In this document: one piece after another, positions 55,540-63,822 of the stretch
Position numbering within the stretch: the stretch's first letter is position 1
How the letters are laid out: every line of letters begins with the position of its first letter
From: an uncultured Gemmataceae bacterium
GTDB taxonomy: Bacteria; Planctomycetota; Planctomycetia; Gemmatales; Gemmataceae
Length of the DNA stretch: 64,000 nt
Assembly (NCBI GenBank): GCA_937923405.1
Contig: CALDUY010000008.1
Location: 62,001 to 126,000 of the forward strand
Direction of reading: 5' to 3'
Program-made: the position numbers and the translations under genes
The notes under the pieces: generated by a model
The model's database searches: none
Seen by the model: the letters and a program-made list of their open reading frames with translations, nothing else
What the model was told of the DNA's origin: nothing

Positions 55540-56616
55540 ATGGCGCGTGTGGTTCTGGCAATGAGCGGTGGCGTGGATAGCTCCGTGGCGGCTTATCTTT
55601 TGCGACGCCAGGGGCACGAAGTGATCGGCCTGTTTATGCGCACCGGTTCTCATACTGGAGTCGATCATCGCGCCGATCACAAAAAAGGCTGCTGTAGCGC
55701 CATTGATGCTAGCGATGCTCGCCGAGTGGCCGACCGACTAGATTTGCTCTTCTACGCGCTGGACTTCGAGAAACAGTTCGATCGTATCATCGATTATTTC
55801 GCCGATGAGTATCTGGTGGGTCGAACGCCGAATCCTTGTGTGGTCTGCAATAGTTGGCTGAAGTTTGGGCAACTCTGGCAATATGGCAAGAGTCTGGACG
55901 CGGATTTTATTGCCACCGGACACTATGCTCGGATTGTGACGGCCCAGGAACCAGAGTTGCACCGGGCGGTCGATGCCGAGAAGGATCAGTCGTATGTACT
56001 GTATGGCATTCACCGTGAGGTGTTGTCGCGTTTGCTCTTTCCCATCGGCGAGTATCACAAAGATCAAGTGCGCGACCTGGCGCGCAGCGCGGGGCTAGGC
56101 GTGGCTGAGAAGCCAGATAGTGTGGAGATCTGTTTTGTCCCCGATGGCGATCATGCTCGCTTGATCCGCGAACGCAAGGCCGAGGCAGGGCGTGCCGGCT
56201 CGTTTGTCGATCCAGAGGGCCGAGTGTTGGGCCAGCACGACGGTATTGAACGGTTCACCATCGGTCAGCGCAAAGGCCTAGGCATCGCGACGGGATCCCG
56301 GCGATACGTTCTGAAAATCGTGCCGGAGCGAAACGAAGTTGTACTCGGCGATCGCGAGGGATTGTTCGCTCGACGTTTATCGGCCTCGAGAGTGAACTGG
56401 CTCGTAGAACCTCCTAGGGAACTACGTTGCGAGGCGAAAATTCGCTATCGTCATAGCCCAGCTCTTGCTCGGGTCATCGTCCAGCAGCAGCGTTGCGAAG
56501 TGGAGTTTGATGAACCGCAGAGCGCGATCACGCCGGGACAGGCCGTGGTCTTTTATCAGGGAACGCGCGTGCTGGGAGGCGGTTGGATCGATGCCGTTCT
56601 CGATGCTCCGGTTTGA
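55540..56616 (+). CDS. mnmA: tRNA-specific 2-thiouridylase
   Basis: The 358-residue protein has the PP-loop ATPase motif AMSGGVDSSVAAYLLRRQGH, the catalytic first cysteine in RTPNPCVVCNSWLKFGQL, the ATGHYARI block, the second cysteine region VEICFVPDGD, and the C-terminal FTIGQRKGLGIATG domain. It puts sulfur on U34 of tRNAs for Lys, Glu and Gln, with sulfur from IscS. TGAGGA is six bases before the ATG. It is divergent from the methyltransferases. Confidence 0.95.
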   Translation: MARVVLAMSGGVDSSVAAYLLRRQGHEVIGLFMRTGSHTGVDHRADHKKGCCSAIDASDARRVADRLDLLFYALDFEKQFDRIIDYFADEYLVGRTPNPCVVCNSWLKFGQLWQYGKSLDADFIATGHYARIVTAQEPELHRAVDAEKDQSYVLYGIHREVLSRLLFPIGEYHKDQVRDLARSAGLGVAEKPDSVEICFVPDGDHARLIRERKAEAGRAGSFVDPEGRVLGQHDGIERFTIGQRKGLGIATGSRRYVLKIVPERNEVVLGDREGLFARRLSASRVNWLVEPPRELRCEAKIRYRHSPALARVIVQQQRCEVEFDEPQSAITPGQAVVFYQGTRVLGGGWIDAVLDAPV

Positions 56617-56652
56617 ATCGACAGGTTTCGCTGGCGAGCGGCGGAGTAGAAT

Positions 56653-56678
56653 GATACCTTGAACCTTTAGAAGGTATC
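56653..56678 (+). terminator. Stem-loop between mnmA and the Tat-signal gene
   Basis: GATACCTT and AAGGTATC form a perfect 8-bp stem with a 10-base loop, 24 bases before the next ATG. It could terminate mnmA transcripts or fold the leader of the next gene. No uridine run follows. Confidence 0.4.
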
Positions 56679-56701
56679 TGCATTTACCAAAGGCCGAGAC
56701 C

Positions 56702-58030
56702 ATGCTGGATCGAGAAGCGCGACTCTCCCGACGCAAGTTTTTGGCAGCCTCCGCGGCCGCGGGGTTGACCTTCTCGGAAAGTTCCCCGGCAGACGACGGC
56801 GTCGAACAACCTCCGCTGTCTCGCACACGTCCTGCCAAGCTGTCGCGGAAAAATCGCAAGCCTTTAGCTTGCCTCACGACGGTCTACCGTCCTTTGTCGC
56901 ATTCCTACCACATTGCGGGGCGTTTCATTCATGGCTTCGCCCTTAACGGACGAATGCACGTTCCCAAGCAATACATTCATTCACTCTTCGTCGATCAAAA
57001 ACCGGACAATGATCTCTCGCGTGATCTGGCCAAGCAGCACAACATCCGATTGGCTCGAACGATTGAGGAGGCATTGACCGAGAACGGTAAGCTAGCCGTC
57101 GACGGAGTGCTGCTCATCGGGGAACACGGAAACTATCCACTCAATGACAAAGGGCAGGTACTGTATCCTCGGTTCGAGTGGATGGAAGAAATCGCTCGCG
57201 TTTTTCGCAAAGTGGGGCGAAGCGTGCCTGTCTTCAACGACAAGCACCTTTCCTACACCTTCGCTAAAGCACGAAAAATGCTACAGCGAGGTAGGGAACT
57301 CAACTTCCCGATCATGGCGGGGTCTAGCCTCCCCGTGGTCTGGCGTCGTCCTGAGCTTGAACTGAAACTTGATTCCCCCATCGAAGATGCCCTAGTCGCA
57401 ACTTACGGACCGCTGGAGATTTACGGCTTTCACGGTCTGGAAACTCTGCAAACCATGGTAGAGCGTCGCAAAGGAGGGGAAACCGGCGTCAAGGCGGTCA
57501 CTTGCCTGGTCGGCAAAGAGGTGTGGAAGGCAGGCGATCAAGGCCGGTGGAGTTGGGATCTGCTCGAAGCTGCTCTGGCCCGTGCCGAGTCGGTCAACCC
57601 TGGAGACATCCGCGAGAACACCGGTTGTATGAAGGTGTTGACCCATCCCGCTACGCCGCCGACCGCCTTCTTGATCGAATATCGAGATGGAACCCGGGGC
57701 ACGGTTCTGCTGCTGAATGGGCATCTGCGCGATTTCGTTTTCGCGGCCAAGCTTCGAGGAGAATCGCGACCTGCTTCGTGTCTGTTTTGCCTGCCTCCGC
57801 CTCCCGGTGCCCGGTTCTTCGATGCCCAGGTGATTAACCTGGAAAAATTCTTTGAGACCGGCAAGGCCCCCTATCCAGTCGAACGAACGCTTCTGACGAC
57901 CGGGGTTCTGGACGCAGCTATCGAGAGTCATCACCGTCGCGGCGAACGCATTGAGACTCCAGAGTTGGAGGTTCGTTACACCGCTCCCGCGGATAGCGGG
58001 TTCCTTCGGGGTAGTATCGCGGACGAATAA
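56702..58030 (+). CDS. Tat-signal protein of unknown function (planctomycete type)
   Basis: A 442-residue protein whose first 25 residues contain a twin-arginine signal (LSRRKFLAASAAAGLTFSES), so it is exported folded. The mature part resembles an alpha/beta sensor domain: VDGVLLIGEHGNYPLNDKGQ, RKVGRSVPVFNDKHLSYTFA, IEDALVATYGPLEIYGFHGL, then EYRDGTRGTVLLLNGHLRDF. It has no GxGxxG nucleotide fold that I can see, so a Gfo/Idh oxidoreductase call is not supported. It is followed by a small membrane protein gene after three bases, so the two are a unit. Confidence 0.7.
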   Translation: MLDREARLSRRKFLAASAAAGLTFSESSPADDGVEQPPLSRTRPAKLSRKNRKPLACLTTVYRPLSHSYHIAGRFIHGFALNGRMHVPKQYIHSLFVDQKPDNDLSRDLAKQHNIRLARTIEEALTENGKLAVDGVLLIGEHGNYPLNDKGQVLYPRFEWMEEIARVFRKVGRSVPVFNDKHLSYTFAKARKMLQRGRELNFPIMAGSSLPVVWRRPELELKLDSPIEDALVATYGPLEIYGFHGLETLQTMVERRKGGETGVKAVTCLVGKEVWKAGDQGRWSWDLLEAALARAESVNPGDIRENTGCMKVLTHPATPPTAFLIEYRDGTRGTVLLLNGHLRDFVFAAKLRGESRPASCLFCLPPPPGARFFDAQVINLEKFFETGKAPYPVERTLLTTGVLDAAIESHHRRGERIETPELEVRYTAPADSGFLRGSIADE

Positions 58031-58033
58031 GCG

Positions 58034-58507
58034 ATGGTCCTGCTCCGTCGGTTTCTGGTTCTTGTCGCGCTGATGTTCTGGCAGGGAGGTTTTCTGTTCT
58101 ACGTCAGTGTGGTGGTGCCGGTCGGCACTGCGGTTCTAGGCTCAGCCCTGCGTCAGGGGTTCATCACACAGCAGGTCACTCGTTGGCTGAATGTCTCCGC
58201 GATTGTCGCCCTGCTGATTCTCGCCGCGGAATGGTTGCTCCTGCCAGACGATTCCATCGTTCGTCGTCGCCTACGGGCCGGCTGCTGGTTGGTGATGGCG
58301 CTGTGCCAGGCGGTATTGCACTACCTGCATCAGCAGCTGAGTTTGCTCATGCAGGGCAAGGGACGAATTGTTCTGGACCCCGAGGCATTTTATCCACTGC
58401 ATCGCGTCTATCTGTGGACACACACGCTTCAATGGTTTGTGGCTCTGCTATTTTTGGGGTTGACATTGTCGGCCTGGAAAGCAGAGGATCGAAAAGAAGT
58501 GATCTAA
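58034..58507 (+). CDS. Small four-helix membrane protein, DUF4149-like
   Basis: A 157-residue protein with four hydrophobic segments: about residues 5-30 (VLVALMFWQGGFLFYVSVVV), 50-70 (NVSAIVALLILAAEWLL), 80-98 (GCWLVMALCQAVLHYL) and 132-150 (TLQWFVALLFLGLTLSAW). The topology recalls DUF4149-type proteins, but I cannot be sure of the family. It is three bases after the Tat-signal gene and is closed by the terminator at 58513-58570. Confidence 0.65.
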   Translation: MVLLRRFLVLVALMFWQGGFLFYVSVVVPVGTAVLGSALRQGFITQQVTRWLNVSAIVALLILAAEWLLLPDDSIVRRRLRAGCWLVMALCQAVLHYLHQQLSLLMQGKGRIVLDPEAFYPLHRVYLWTHTLQWFVALLFLGLTLSAWKAEDRKEVI

Positions 58508-58512
58508 ATGAG

Positions 58513-58570
58513 AGTCCCGCTGTTGATCGTCTCGGCGTCGCCCAGTCACCGACACAACCCCAGCGGGACT
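58513..58570 (+). terminator. Terminator after the small membrane protein gene
   Basis: AGTCCCGCTG (58513-58522) and CAGCGGGACT (58561-58570) form a perfect 10-bp stem with a long 38-base loop, followed by ACTTTATT. It ends the two-gene unit. Confidence 0.65.
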
Positions 58571-58744
58571 ACTTTATTGTAACCGATAATATTCTTCTCC
58601 GACAAGTGGTTTCTTCTTTTTTTCGACATTTTTCTAGGAACAGTCACGAGAGGTCGGGACTCGTGCCGCTTTGGAAAAATGAAAAGAATTGGTGCGACAA
58701 TTCTGTTCGTGATTCGATTGCATTTTCTTGAGTCATGATCGCCT

Positions 58745-58774
58745 TGACACGCGAATCAAAATTCGTGTAAAACA
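58745..58774 (+). promoter_or_regulatory. Promoter with an operator-like dyad, before the winged-helix regulator
   Basis: TTGACA (58745-58750) is followed at 16-18 bases by TGTAAA / TAAAAC (58767-58774). Between them ACGCGAAT and ATTCGTGT form an imperfect dyad (7 of 8 positions pair), in the classical place for a repressor to block the promoter. The start codon is at 58801, so autoregulation by the encoded regulator is likely. Confidence 0.5.
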
Positions 58775-58800
58775 AATCGCGTCAAGAACAGGACTAGAAG

Positions 58801-59184
58801 ATGAATCCTATGCATCCGGATCAGGAAAAACACTCGGAATGGACTTTCTTAAGTAATCACGCACATACCTTGTTTGTACTAGCTCGGGATCCCGAAGCGC
58901 GATTGCGTGATGTCGCTGAGTTGGTAGGGATTACCGAACGAGCAGTACAACGTATCGTGGCGGATCTGGAAACGAAAGGGTATCTCAAACGCGAGAAAAT
59001 CGGTCGCAGAAATCGCTATCGGATCCATCCACAGCTGCCGCTTCGTCACCCGATTGAGGCTCATCGCTCGATCTCGGATCTGTTGAGGTTGCTACTTACG
59101 GAACAGGAGTTAAGCGCCTTGCTCCAAGACGCCTACAAGCAGAAAACCGAACTGAGTACCTCTGAGTGCGCTTCACAGCAGTAA
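58801..59184 (+). CDS. Winged-helix transcriptional regulator
   Basis: A 127-residue protein with a winged-helix domain at about residues 15-75: [20 protein letters not shown], the recognition helix [20 protein letters not shown], and the wing [16 protein letters not shown]. It resembles small ArsR/MarR or IclR-type DNA-binding domains with no obvious effector domain. No metal-binding Cys motif is seen. The gene has its own promoter with an internal dyad and precedes csrA by 98 bases. Confidence 0.82.
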   Translation: MNPMHPDQEKHSEWTFLSNHAHTLFVLARDPEARLRDVAELVGITERAVQRIVADLETKGYLKREKIGRRNRYRIHPQLPLRHPIEAHRSISDLLRLLLTEQELSALLQDAYKQKTELSTSECASQQ

Positions 59185-59190
59185 GCAGCG

Positions 59191-59196
59191 TATAAT
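59191..59196 (+). promoter_or_regulatory. Possible csrA -10 element
   Basis: A perfect TATAAT lies between the regulator stop (59182-59184) and csrA. Its -35 position is weak, so read-through from the regulator gene may also drive csrA. Confidence 0.35.
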
Positions 59197-59282
59197 ATAG
59201 AGTGAGATTTGGGATCACGCCCACCACAGATTTGATTATCTAGATGTCAGTGCCTGGCTTCGCTCGATCAAGGAGGTTATTA

Positions 59283-59477
59283 ATGTTGGTTCTTTCACGG
59301 AAGGTAGGCGAGGAGATCATTATTGGCAACTCGATTCGAGTACGAGTTCTCTCCATCCAGGGACAACAGATCCGTCTAGGTTTGATCGCGCCGCGTGAAA
59401 TTGGCATCATCCGCGAAGAAATTGCCACCAAAGCGAATCCAAACCGAGATGATGACTTGCTCAACACGAGGCCTTGA
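59283..59477 (+). CDS. csrA: Carbon storage regulator CsrA
   Basis: The ATG at 59283 follows AAGGAGGTT closely and gives 64 residues beginning MLVLSRKVGEEIIIGNSIRV and containing IRLGLIAPREIGIIREEI, the CsrA dimer core with Arg near position 44. CsrA binds GGA motifs in mRNA leaders and blocks or aids translation. In other bacteria csrA often sits by flagellar genes; here its neighbour is a winged-helix regulator. Its end overlaps the convergent epimerase gene by 17 bases. Confidence 0.95.
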   Translation: MLVLSRKVGEEIIIGNSIRVRVLSIQGQQIRLGLIAPREIGIIREEIATKANPNRDDDLLNTRP

Positions 59478-60219
59478 CGTCATCCTGCGGTGTATAACCC
59501 AGACGACAAGCTTCGCTTAAATCCCATCTCATGCCCTGATTATTGGACATGCCATTGATGACCAAAAAGCGATCCGCCAATGTCGCTGTCGCACAACATT
59601 CCATTAGGTGAACAAAATCTCGGTCCGACAGCCACATTTCCCGAAACCAAGGCGAGCGGTCGGTGGGCAGCCCTTGCGGAGTATTGTCCCCGCGCCAAAC
59701 CCAACCGAGGCGTACCGCGATAACTTGTAGCCCACGAGCGTCGGCAAAATGCTTTCCGACGCGCTCGCCGAACAACTTGGTTGCGGCATACGGCATACTA
59801 GAGCGCCCATCTCCATAGTCCAATCCCGGTTTCGGTTCGATCGTCGAAGTCAGCCGTACCTCCCGTTCGTGTTGATAACCGCCCATCACATGGTTGGAGC
59901 TAGCGAAGATCAATCGCCGAACGCGATGTTGAGCTGCTGCCTCGAAGACATGGAGCATGGCGTCCACATTGGGACCGATCAACTCGGACCATGAGGAAAC
60001 CGCGATGGGATTGCCAGCGAGGTGATACACGACCTGAACGCCCTCGAACTGTCGCACCCAGTGTTGCTCCCAGACGGAAAGATCGGCCTGTAGCACTTCG
60101 TCGTCCGTCGCGATGCGATCCAAAAGCACTAGTTGTGTCTTTTGGCGTAGATGAGCTACCAACTTGTTGCCCAGATTTCCGCTGGCTCCAGTGATCAGTA
60201 CTTTCGAGGGAAACGGCAT
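59461..60219 (-). CDS. NAD-dependent epimerase/dehydratase
   Basis: A 252-residue extended SDR with the NAD loop VLITGASGNLGNKLVAHL, FASSNHVMGGY and the catalytic YxxxK in PYAATKLFGERVG. Such enzymes act on nucleotide sugars (epimerase) or on uronates (uronate dehydrogenase); the short length and MPFPSKVLITGASGNLGN opening also suit the uronate dehydrogenase group. It is 36 bases downstream of the O-antigen ligase gene, so it may supply a sugar for the same polymer. Confidence 0.85.
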   Translation of the reverse strand: MPFPSKVLITGASGNLGNKLVAHLRQKTQLVLLDRIATDDEVLQADLSVWEQHWVRQFEGVQVVYHLAGNPIAVSSWSELIGPNVDAMLHVFEAAAQHRVRRLIFASSNHVMGGYQHEREVRLTSTIEPKPGLDYGDGRSSMPYAATKLFGERVGKHFADARGLQVIAVRLGWVWRGDNTPQGLPTDRSPWFREMWLSDRDFVHLMECCATATLADRFLVINGMSNNQGMRWDLSEACRLGYTPQDDVKASC

Positions 60220-60255
60220 ACTGTTGCTCCGAGACGGCTTTTGCCAGGGAATCTG

Positions 60256-62727
60256 TTACTTGCGTTTAGGTGCTACTTTCTCACGGATGATCATCTTTTG
60301 AAGTTCTTTGGTTCGTGTATGTTGAGGGTTGCGTTCTAGAATTCGTCGCAATTCTTGAGCAGCCTCCTCAAAACGACCAGCATCGTAATACAAGTTGGCC
60401 AGCTCGAATCGCCATTCGAGCTGATTGGGGGCAAGATCTACCGCAATGCGATACTCGGCAATCGCCTCGTCGAACTGCTCCATTTCGCGGAGCAGCCAGC
60501 CACGACGATAGCGAGATTCCGGATCCGGCTCCGGGCTGGCCAGGTTCAAGGCTCGCTGGAGGATGTTTTGCCGGGCCTTAGGAACCTTTTCCGAAAGAGG
60601 ATGTGCAGCAACCGCTTGCAGAATCCGGCCATCGTCGGGTAACAACTCCATGAAAACAGAATCGGCATCGGCTCGCTTTACGATCTGACGAAGAATGTCC
60701 GGCAAAAAATCGAGACTGCACTGGAGCGACCATCGCCAGTCTGTCCAGGCCTGGGCCTCTTTCTGTTCCCGCAGCGCCAAGACACCAGCCAGATACCAGG
60801 CTCGGGCATCAGAGGGGGTCAATGTAACCGCTCGTCGGAGATAGGTCTCTGGAGAATCGGAACTCGTTAGATGTTGTCCATACAGTCCCAGCCAGAGATG
60901 TGGCTCAACTAGCAAGGGATTGGCGTTTCGTGCCCGTTGGTACGAGTGTAGGGCCGGGTAGAGGTAGTTTTGCAGAGATTTCGGATCGTTTTCATGTGTT
61001 TCATACATCCCGCGTTGCGTCTCTGCCAGCATCAGCCAAAGCAGAGCGTCGCCTGGCGAGTATTGAACTGCCGCGGAGAGGTACTCGATGATCGGTTGGC
61101 GTTCGTCGCGCTGAAGGCGAGTTCGCGCCCGCAAGGAGGCTAGACGCAGTTGCTCGGCTCGCTCAGTTCGCCAGCCTTCCACAGGAAGCAGCACGGCCAG
61201 CAACAGAAACGACATCGCCAAAGCAACTCCTAGTCCTCGACGAAAGAAGCCTGCGGAATTTTCGTTCGTGTTTGGTTTACCAAGACCAACAAGCAGCCCC
61301 GCTAGCATGGCGGTCATCAGAGTAATGCTGGGAATGTGCAGTCCAAAATCTCCGAAGCTGTGGATCGTCACTGTAGTCAAGCCAATCATGCCGCCGAGTA
61401 CCAGCGCAGTTGTCGACGATCGGGTCGCATGCTTGATCGCTCGGAAAGCATGGCGATAGATCAACACGATGGCCAACAAAACCAACAACAGATGAACGAC
61501 ACCGCCTTCAATGAGAGTTTGCAGATAGTCGTTGTGGGCAAACTCGAAGCGAAACTGCGTGGCATCGCTTGGGGCACGACGAGTTGTTTCTAGAAAGTCA
61601 TAAGTGGCGTAACCGGCACCCCAAATCGGAAAGTCCGCTGCGATGGGCAGCGACCGTTCCCAGAGACGCGCTCGCCCATCGGCCAGCGCATCACCGCTCC
61701 AGATGGTTTGTAGTCGCTTCTCAAATTTGCTCATGCCAAACCAGGCGACAAAGGCAAACACTACACCTCCGACCAACAGCAAGGCAGGCCAAACGTCTCC
61801 CTGTTTGTCTCGTGTTATGAGTAACCGAAAGACCAGACAGATCACCGTGGCCATCACTAGTGCCAGGAGGCCGCCTCGCGATTGACTAAGCAGGCCCGCT
61901 GCAATCATCAGCCCCAGCGAGCAAGCAATCCAAGGAGCGGCAGGATCCTTGGCCATCTTCAGGAACTTCTCTTTCCAGTCTATCTCGTCATTAAATCGAG
62001 CCTTCGACTTCGACTTCCGTTTGTCCTCCTTGGGAACCCGAGTCAATAGCAAGCCCAAGCCCAATCCGATGCAGAGGTTGACCTGAAAGGGGAAATGATT
62101 GCGGCAAATAAACGGCCCAAAAACGGCACCGGTCGAATCGAAGGTCCAGTAAAGTCGATCTACTGGAGAAGAAAAAGATTGCACAAGAGCAAATAGAGAG
62201 AGAAAAACTCCGTTCATCACAGCCGCGATGGCGAAACGCTTCAACGCTGCTGAACTGGCCACAGCGTAGCGAGTTAGCAGAAACACGGCCAGCACTGCTA
62301 GTAGTTTCAGCACTTGGTCGCGTGTAGCATGGGGATATAGCGAGATTGTTCGAGCCGGATTTGCCCCAGCGTGTCCCTCGATCACTTCAGGCTGTTGGGG
62401 CACCAGAAATGCCCACTGTCGCGCACTACCTGGAGCCAGGACCGACAGCACAGATTCAGGAAGTGGCGTGACTTGCCACAGACCAAGCAAAACCATCAAC
62501 GCGATCGTTACTGCGACAGGGCAGAGAACGGTCGGAGCCCCCTCGATCAGGAGAATGATACACCAGAGAAGTAAACAAATGCCGATCCCTGAGTAGAGTA
62601 TTGCCAGAGCCAGTGGATGCACGGACCCGAACGCCCAAGGGGCGAATACAACCAAGATCAGCAGAATGGCCTCGATGCTACCTCGTAAAAACCTGCCAAT
62701 CCGAGAAGTTGAATCAGGCGAGGACAT
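60256..62727 (-). CDS. O-antigen ligase/polymerase with C-terminal TPR repeats
   Basis: An 823-residue protein with about 12 hydrophobic segments in residues 15-480. The Wzy_C-type block is FPIWGAGYATYDFLETTRRA and FRFEFAHNDYLQTLIEGGVV HLL. A periplasmic or cytoplasmic C-terminus of about 300 residues has tetratricopeptide-like repeats, clearest in RRGWLLREMEQFDEAIAEYR and LANLYYDAGRFEEAAQELRR. WaaL and Wzy-type enzymes join or polymerise surface polysaccharide units. The TPR tail may bind partner enzymes. It is preceded by a hairpin terminator, so it likely has its own promoter. Confidence 0.85.
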   Translation of the reverse strand: MSSPDSTSRIGRFLRGSIEAILLILVVFAPWAFGSVHPLALAILYSGIGICLLLWCIILLIEGAPTVLCPVAVTIALMVLLGLWQVTPLPESVLSVLAPGSARQWAFLVPQQPEVIEGHAGANPARTISLYPHATRDQVLKLLAVLAVFLLTRYAVASSAALKRFAIAAVMNGVFLSLFALVQSFSSPVDRLYWTFDSTGAVFGPFICRNHFPFQVNLCIGLGLGLLLTRVPKEDKRKSKSKARFNDEIDWKEKFLKMAKDPAAPWIACSLGLMIAAGLLSQSRGGLLALVMATVICLVFRLLITRDKQGDVWPALLLVGGVVFAFVAWFGMSKFEKRLQTIWSGDALADGRARLWERSLPIAADFPIWGAGYATYDFLETTRRAPSDATQFRFEFAHNDYLQTLIEGGVVHLLLVLLAIVLIYRHAFRAIKHATRSSTTALVLGGMIGLTTVTIHSFGDFGLHIPSITLMTAMLAGLLVGLGKPNTNENSAGFFRRGLGVALAMSFLLLAVLLPVEGWRTERAEQLRLASLRARTRLQRDERQPIIEYLSAAVQYSPGDALLWLMLAETQRGMYETHENDPKSLQNYLYPALHSYQRARNANPLLVEPHLWLGLYGQHLTSSDSPETYLRRAVTLTPSDARAWYLAGVLALREQKEAQAWTDWRWSLQCSLDFLPDILRQIVKRADADSVFMELLPDDGRILQAVAAHPLSEKVPKARQNILQRALNLASPEPDPESRYRRGWLLREMEQFDEAIAEYRIAVDLAPNQLEWRFELANLYYDAGRFEEAAQELRRILERNPQHTRTKELQKMIIREKVAPKRK

Positions 62728-62754
62728 GACTGCTCGACCTCAATCCATGCGAAA

Positions 62755-62782
62755 GCCCGAGGACGGCATGACGTCCTCGGGC
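62755..62782 (-). terminator. Strong hairpin between the small secreted protein gene and the O-antigen ligase
   Basis: GCCCGAGGACG and CGTCCTCGGGC form a perfect 11-bp stem with a six-base loop, followed on the minus strand by CTTTCGC. It lies 16 bases after the small gene and 28 bases before the ligase start, and should at least partly end the upstream transcript. Confidence 0.7.
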
Positions 62783-62797
62783 CTAGTGATTCACGAG

Positions 62798-63079
62798 TTA
62801 CCGATTGCTCGACGGTCGTGGTCCTGAGGTGAAGGTCCATTCGCGAGCTTGACGTTCAACCGGCAAATTCTCTCCGGATTGAACCGAGTCATTGCGAACC
62901 ATCGAAGGTTCGACGATGTCCAGTCCGGGTGCATCCGCGGCAGCGATCGCCGGAGGGTTGTCCACCGAGACCGACCACGGGGCGAAGGCACAAACCGCCG
63001 CCACCGGAACGAGTAACAGCGCTAGAATCGCGAGCAGCTTGCCGCAGCACACGATCGAGCATCCACGAGTTGAGGTCAC
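62798..63079 (-). CDS. Small secreted or membrane-anchored protein
   Basis: I take the GTG at 63077-63079, which has AAAGGAG five bases upstream, as the start; the longer in-frame ORF lacks a site. The 93-residue protein starts (M)TSTRGCSIVCCGKLLAILAL LLVPVAAV, a signal peptide or anchor with three cysteines, then a short hydrophilic domain. I do not recognise the family. It is 61 bases downstream of the trypsin-like protease gene. Confidence 0.6.
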   Translation of the reverse strand: MTSTRGCSIVCCGKLLAILALLLVPVAAVCAFAPWSVSVDNPPAIAAADAPGLDIVEPSMVRNDSVQSGENLPVERQAREWTFTSGPRPSSNR

Positions 63080-63140
63080 AGGCGCTCCTTTCTTTCCGAA
63101 ACGGCTCAGCAAGTGCCTGGGTGGGTCCGCTGAGCATCCA

Positions 63141-63809
63141 CTAAACTGTGTCAATGAGCCATTGTAGCCCATTCTCTCGTAAGAATCGATGAATTTCGTC
63201 AAAATGAGTAAAGTATCCCGACTTTTCGTCATGTCCACTCGCTACACCCAGAATTTGCCCAGAGGTATCCACGAGCGGTCCCCCTGAGCGTCCCGGAGTC
63301 GGTTTTCGCTCCGTTTCATAGCTCCAGATGCTTTCTGTCTCGCCGGGACGCTTGAGCAATAATTTCTGCCGAACCCGCTCCACCTGCGCGGTTGCCCCGT
63401 TCTTGGGCCAGCCAACGCTCAAAGCATTGAACGCTCTCGCACGGGGACCTTTTCCCTTTGGACAAATCGGCAACGCTTCCGGGAACTTGTCCGTCGACCG
63501 TAAGCGCACAATCGCCAAATCTGACAGCGTGGAACCACCCAGCACTCGCGCCGAGCGATAGACCACTGGTTTGCCCTCCGTGCCACGAACGTACAGTTCC
63601 AGATTCTTCACGTTCGCCACCACATGATTCGCAGTAAGGATATAGACCTCACCACGATCGTGCTTGATAATGACTCCCGTCCCCTCACTTCCCTGATCGA
63701 CATTCACCAGTCGAACCGTGGCGGCAAGGGCCTTTTCCCGAACTTCTTTGGGAAAAGGTTCCTCCTTCGCTTGCGGCAGCAATAGTATCGTGAACCAAAG
63801 TGCCATCAT
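63141..63809 (-). CDS. Trypsin-like serine protease
   Basis: A 222-residue protein with a short signal or anchor (MMALWFTILLLPQA), then the trypsin/DegP-like fold with the His-Asp-Ser triad: His in YILTANHVVAN, Asp in STLSDLAIVRL and Ser in TPGRSGGPLVDTSG. It has no PDZ domain. It starts 13 bases after the glycosyltransferase stop, so it is cotranscribed. It is probably periplasmic; substrate unknown. Confidence 0.88.
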   Translation of the reverse strand: MMALWFTILLLPQAKEEPFPKEVREKALAATVRLVNVDQGSEGTGVIIKHDRGEVYILTANHVVANVKNLELYVRGTEGKPVVYRSARVLGGSTLSDLAIVRLRSTDKFPEALPICPKGKGPRARAFNALSVGWPKNGATAQVERVRQKLLLKRPGETESIWSYETERKPTPGRSGGPLVDTSGQILGVASGHDEKSGYFTHFDEIHRFLRENGLQWLIDTV

Positions 63810-63822
63810 TCTACTGCCCTAC

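Noticed and set aside
56702-58030. Gfo/Idh/MocA oxidoreductase
   Set aside because: A Tat signal is present as in many planctomycete oxidoreductases, but no GxGxxG dinucleotide-binding loop follows it.
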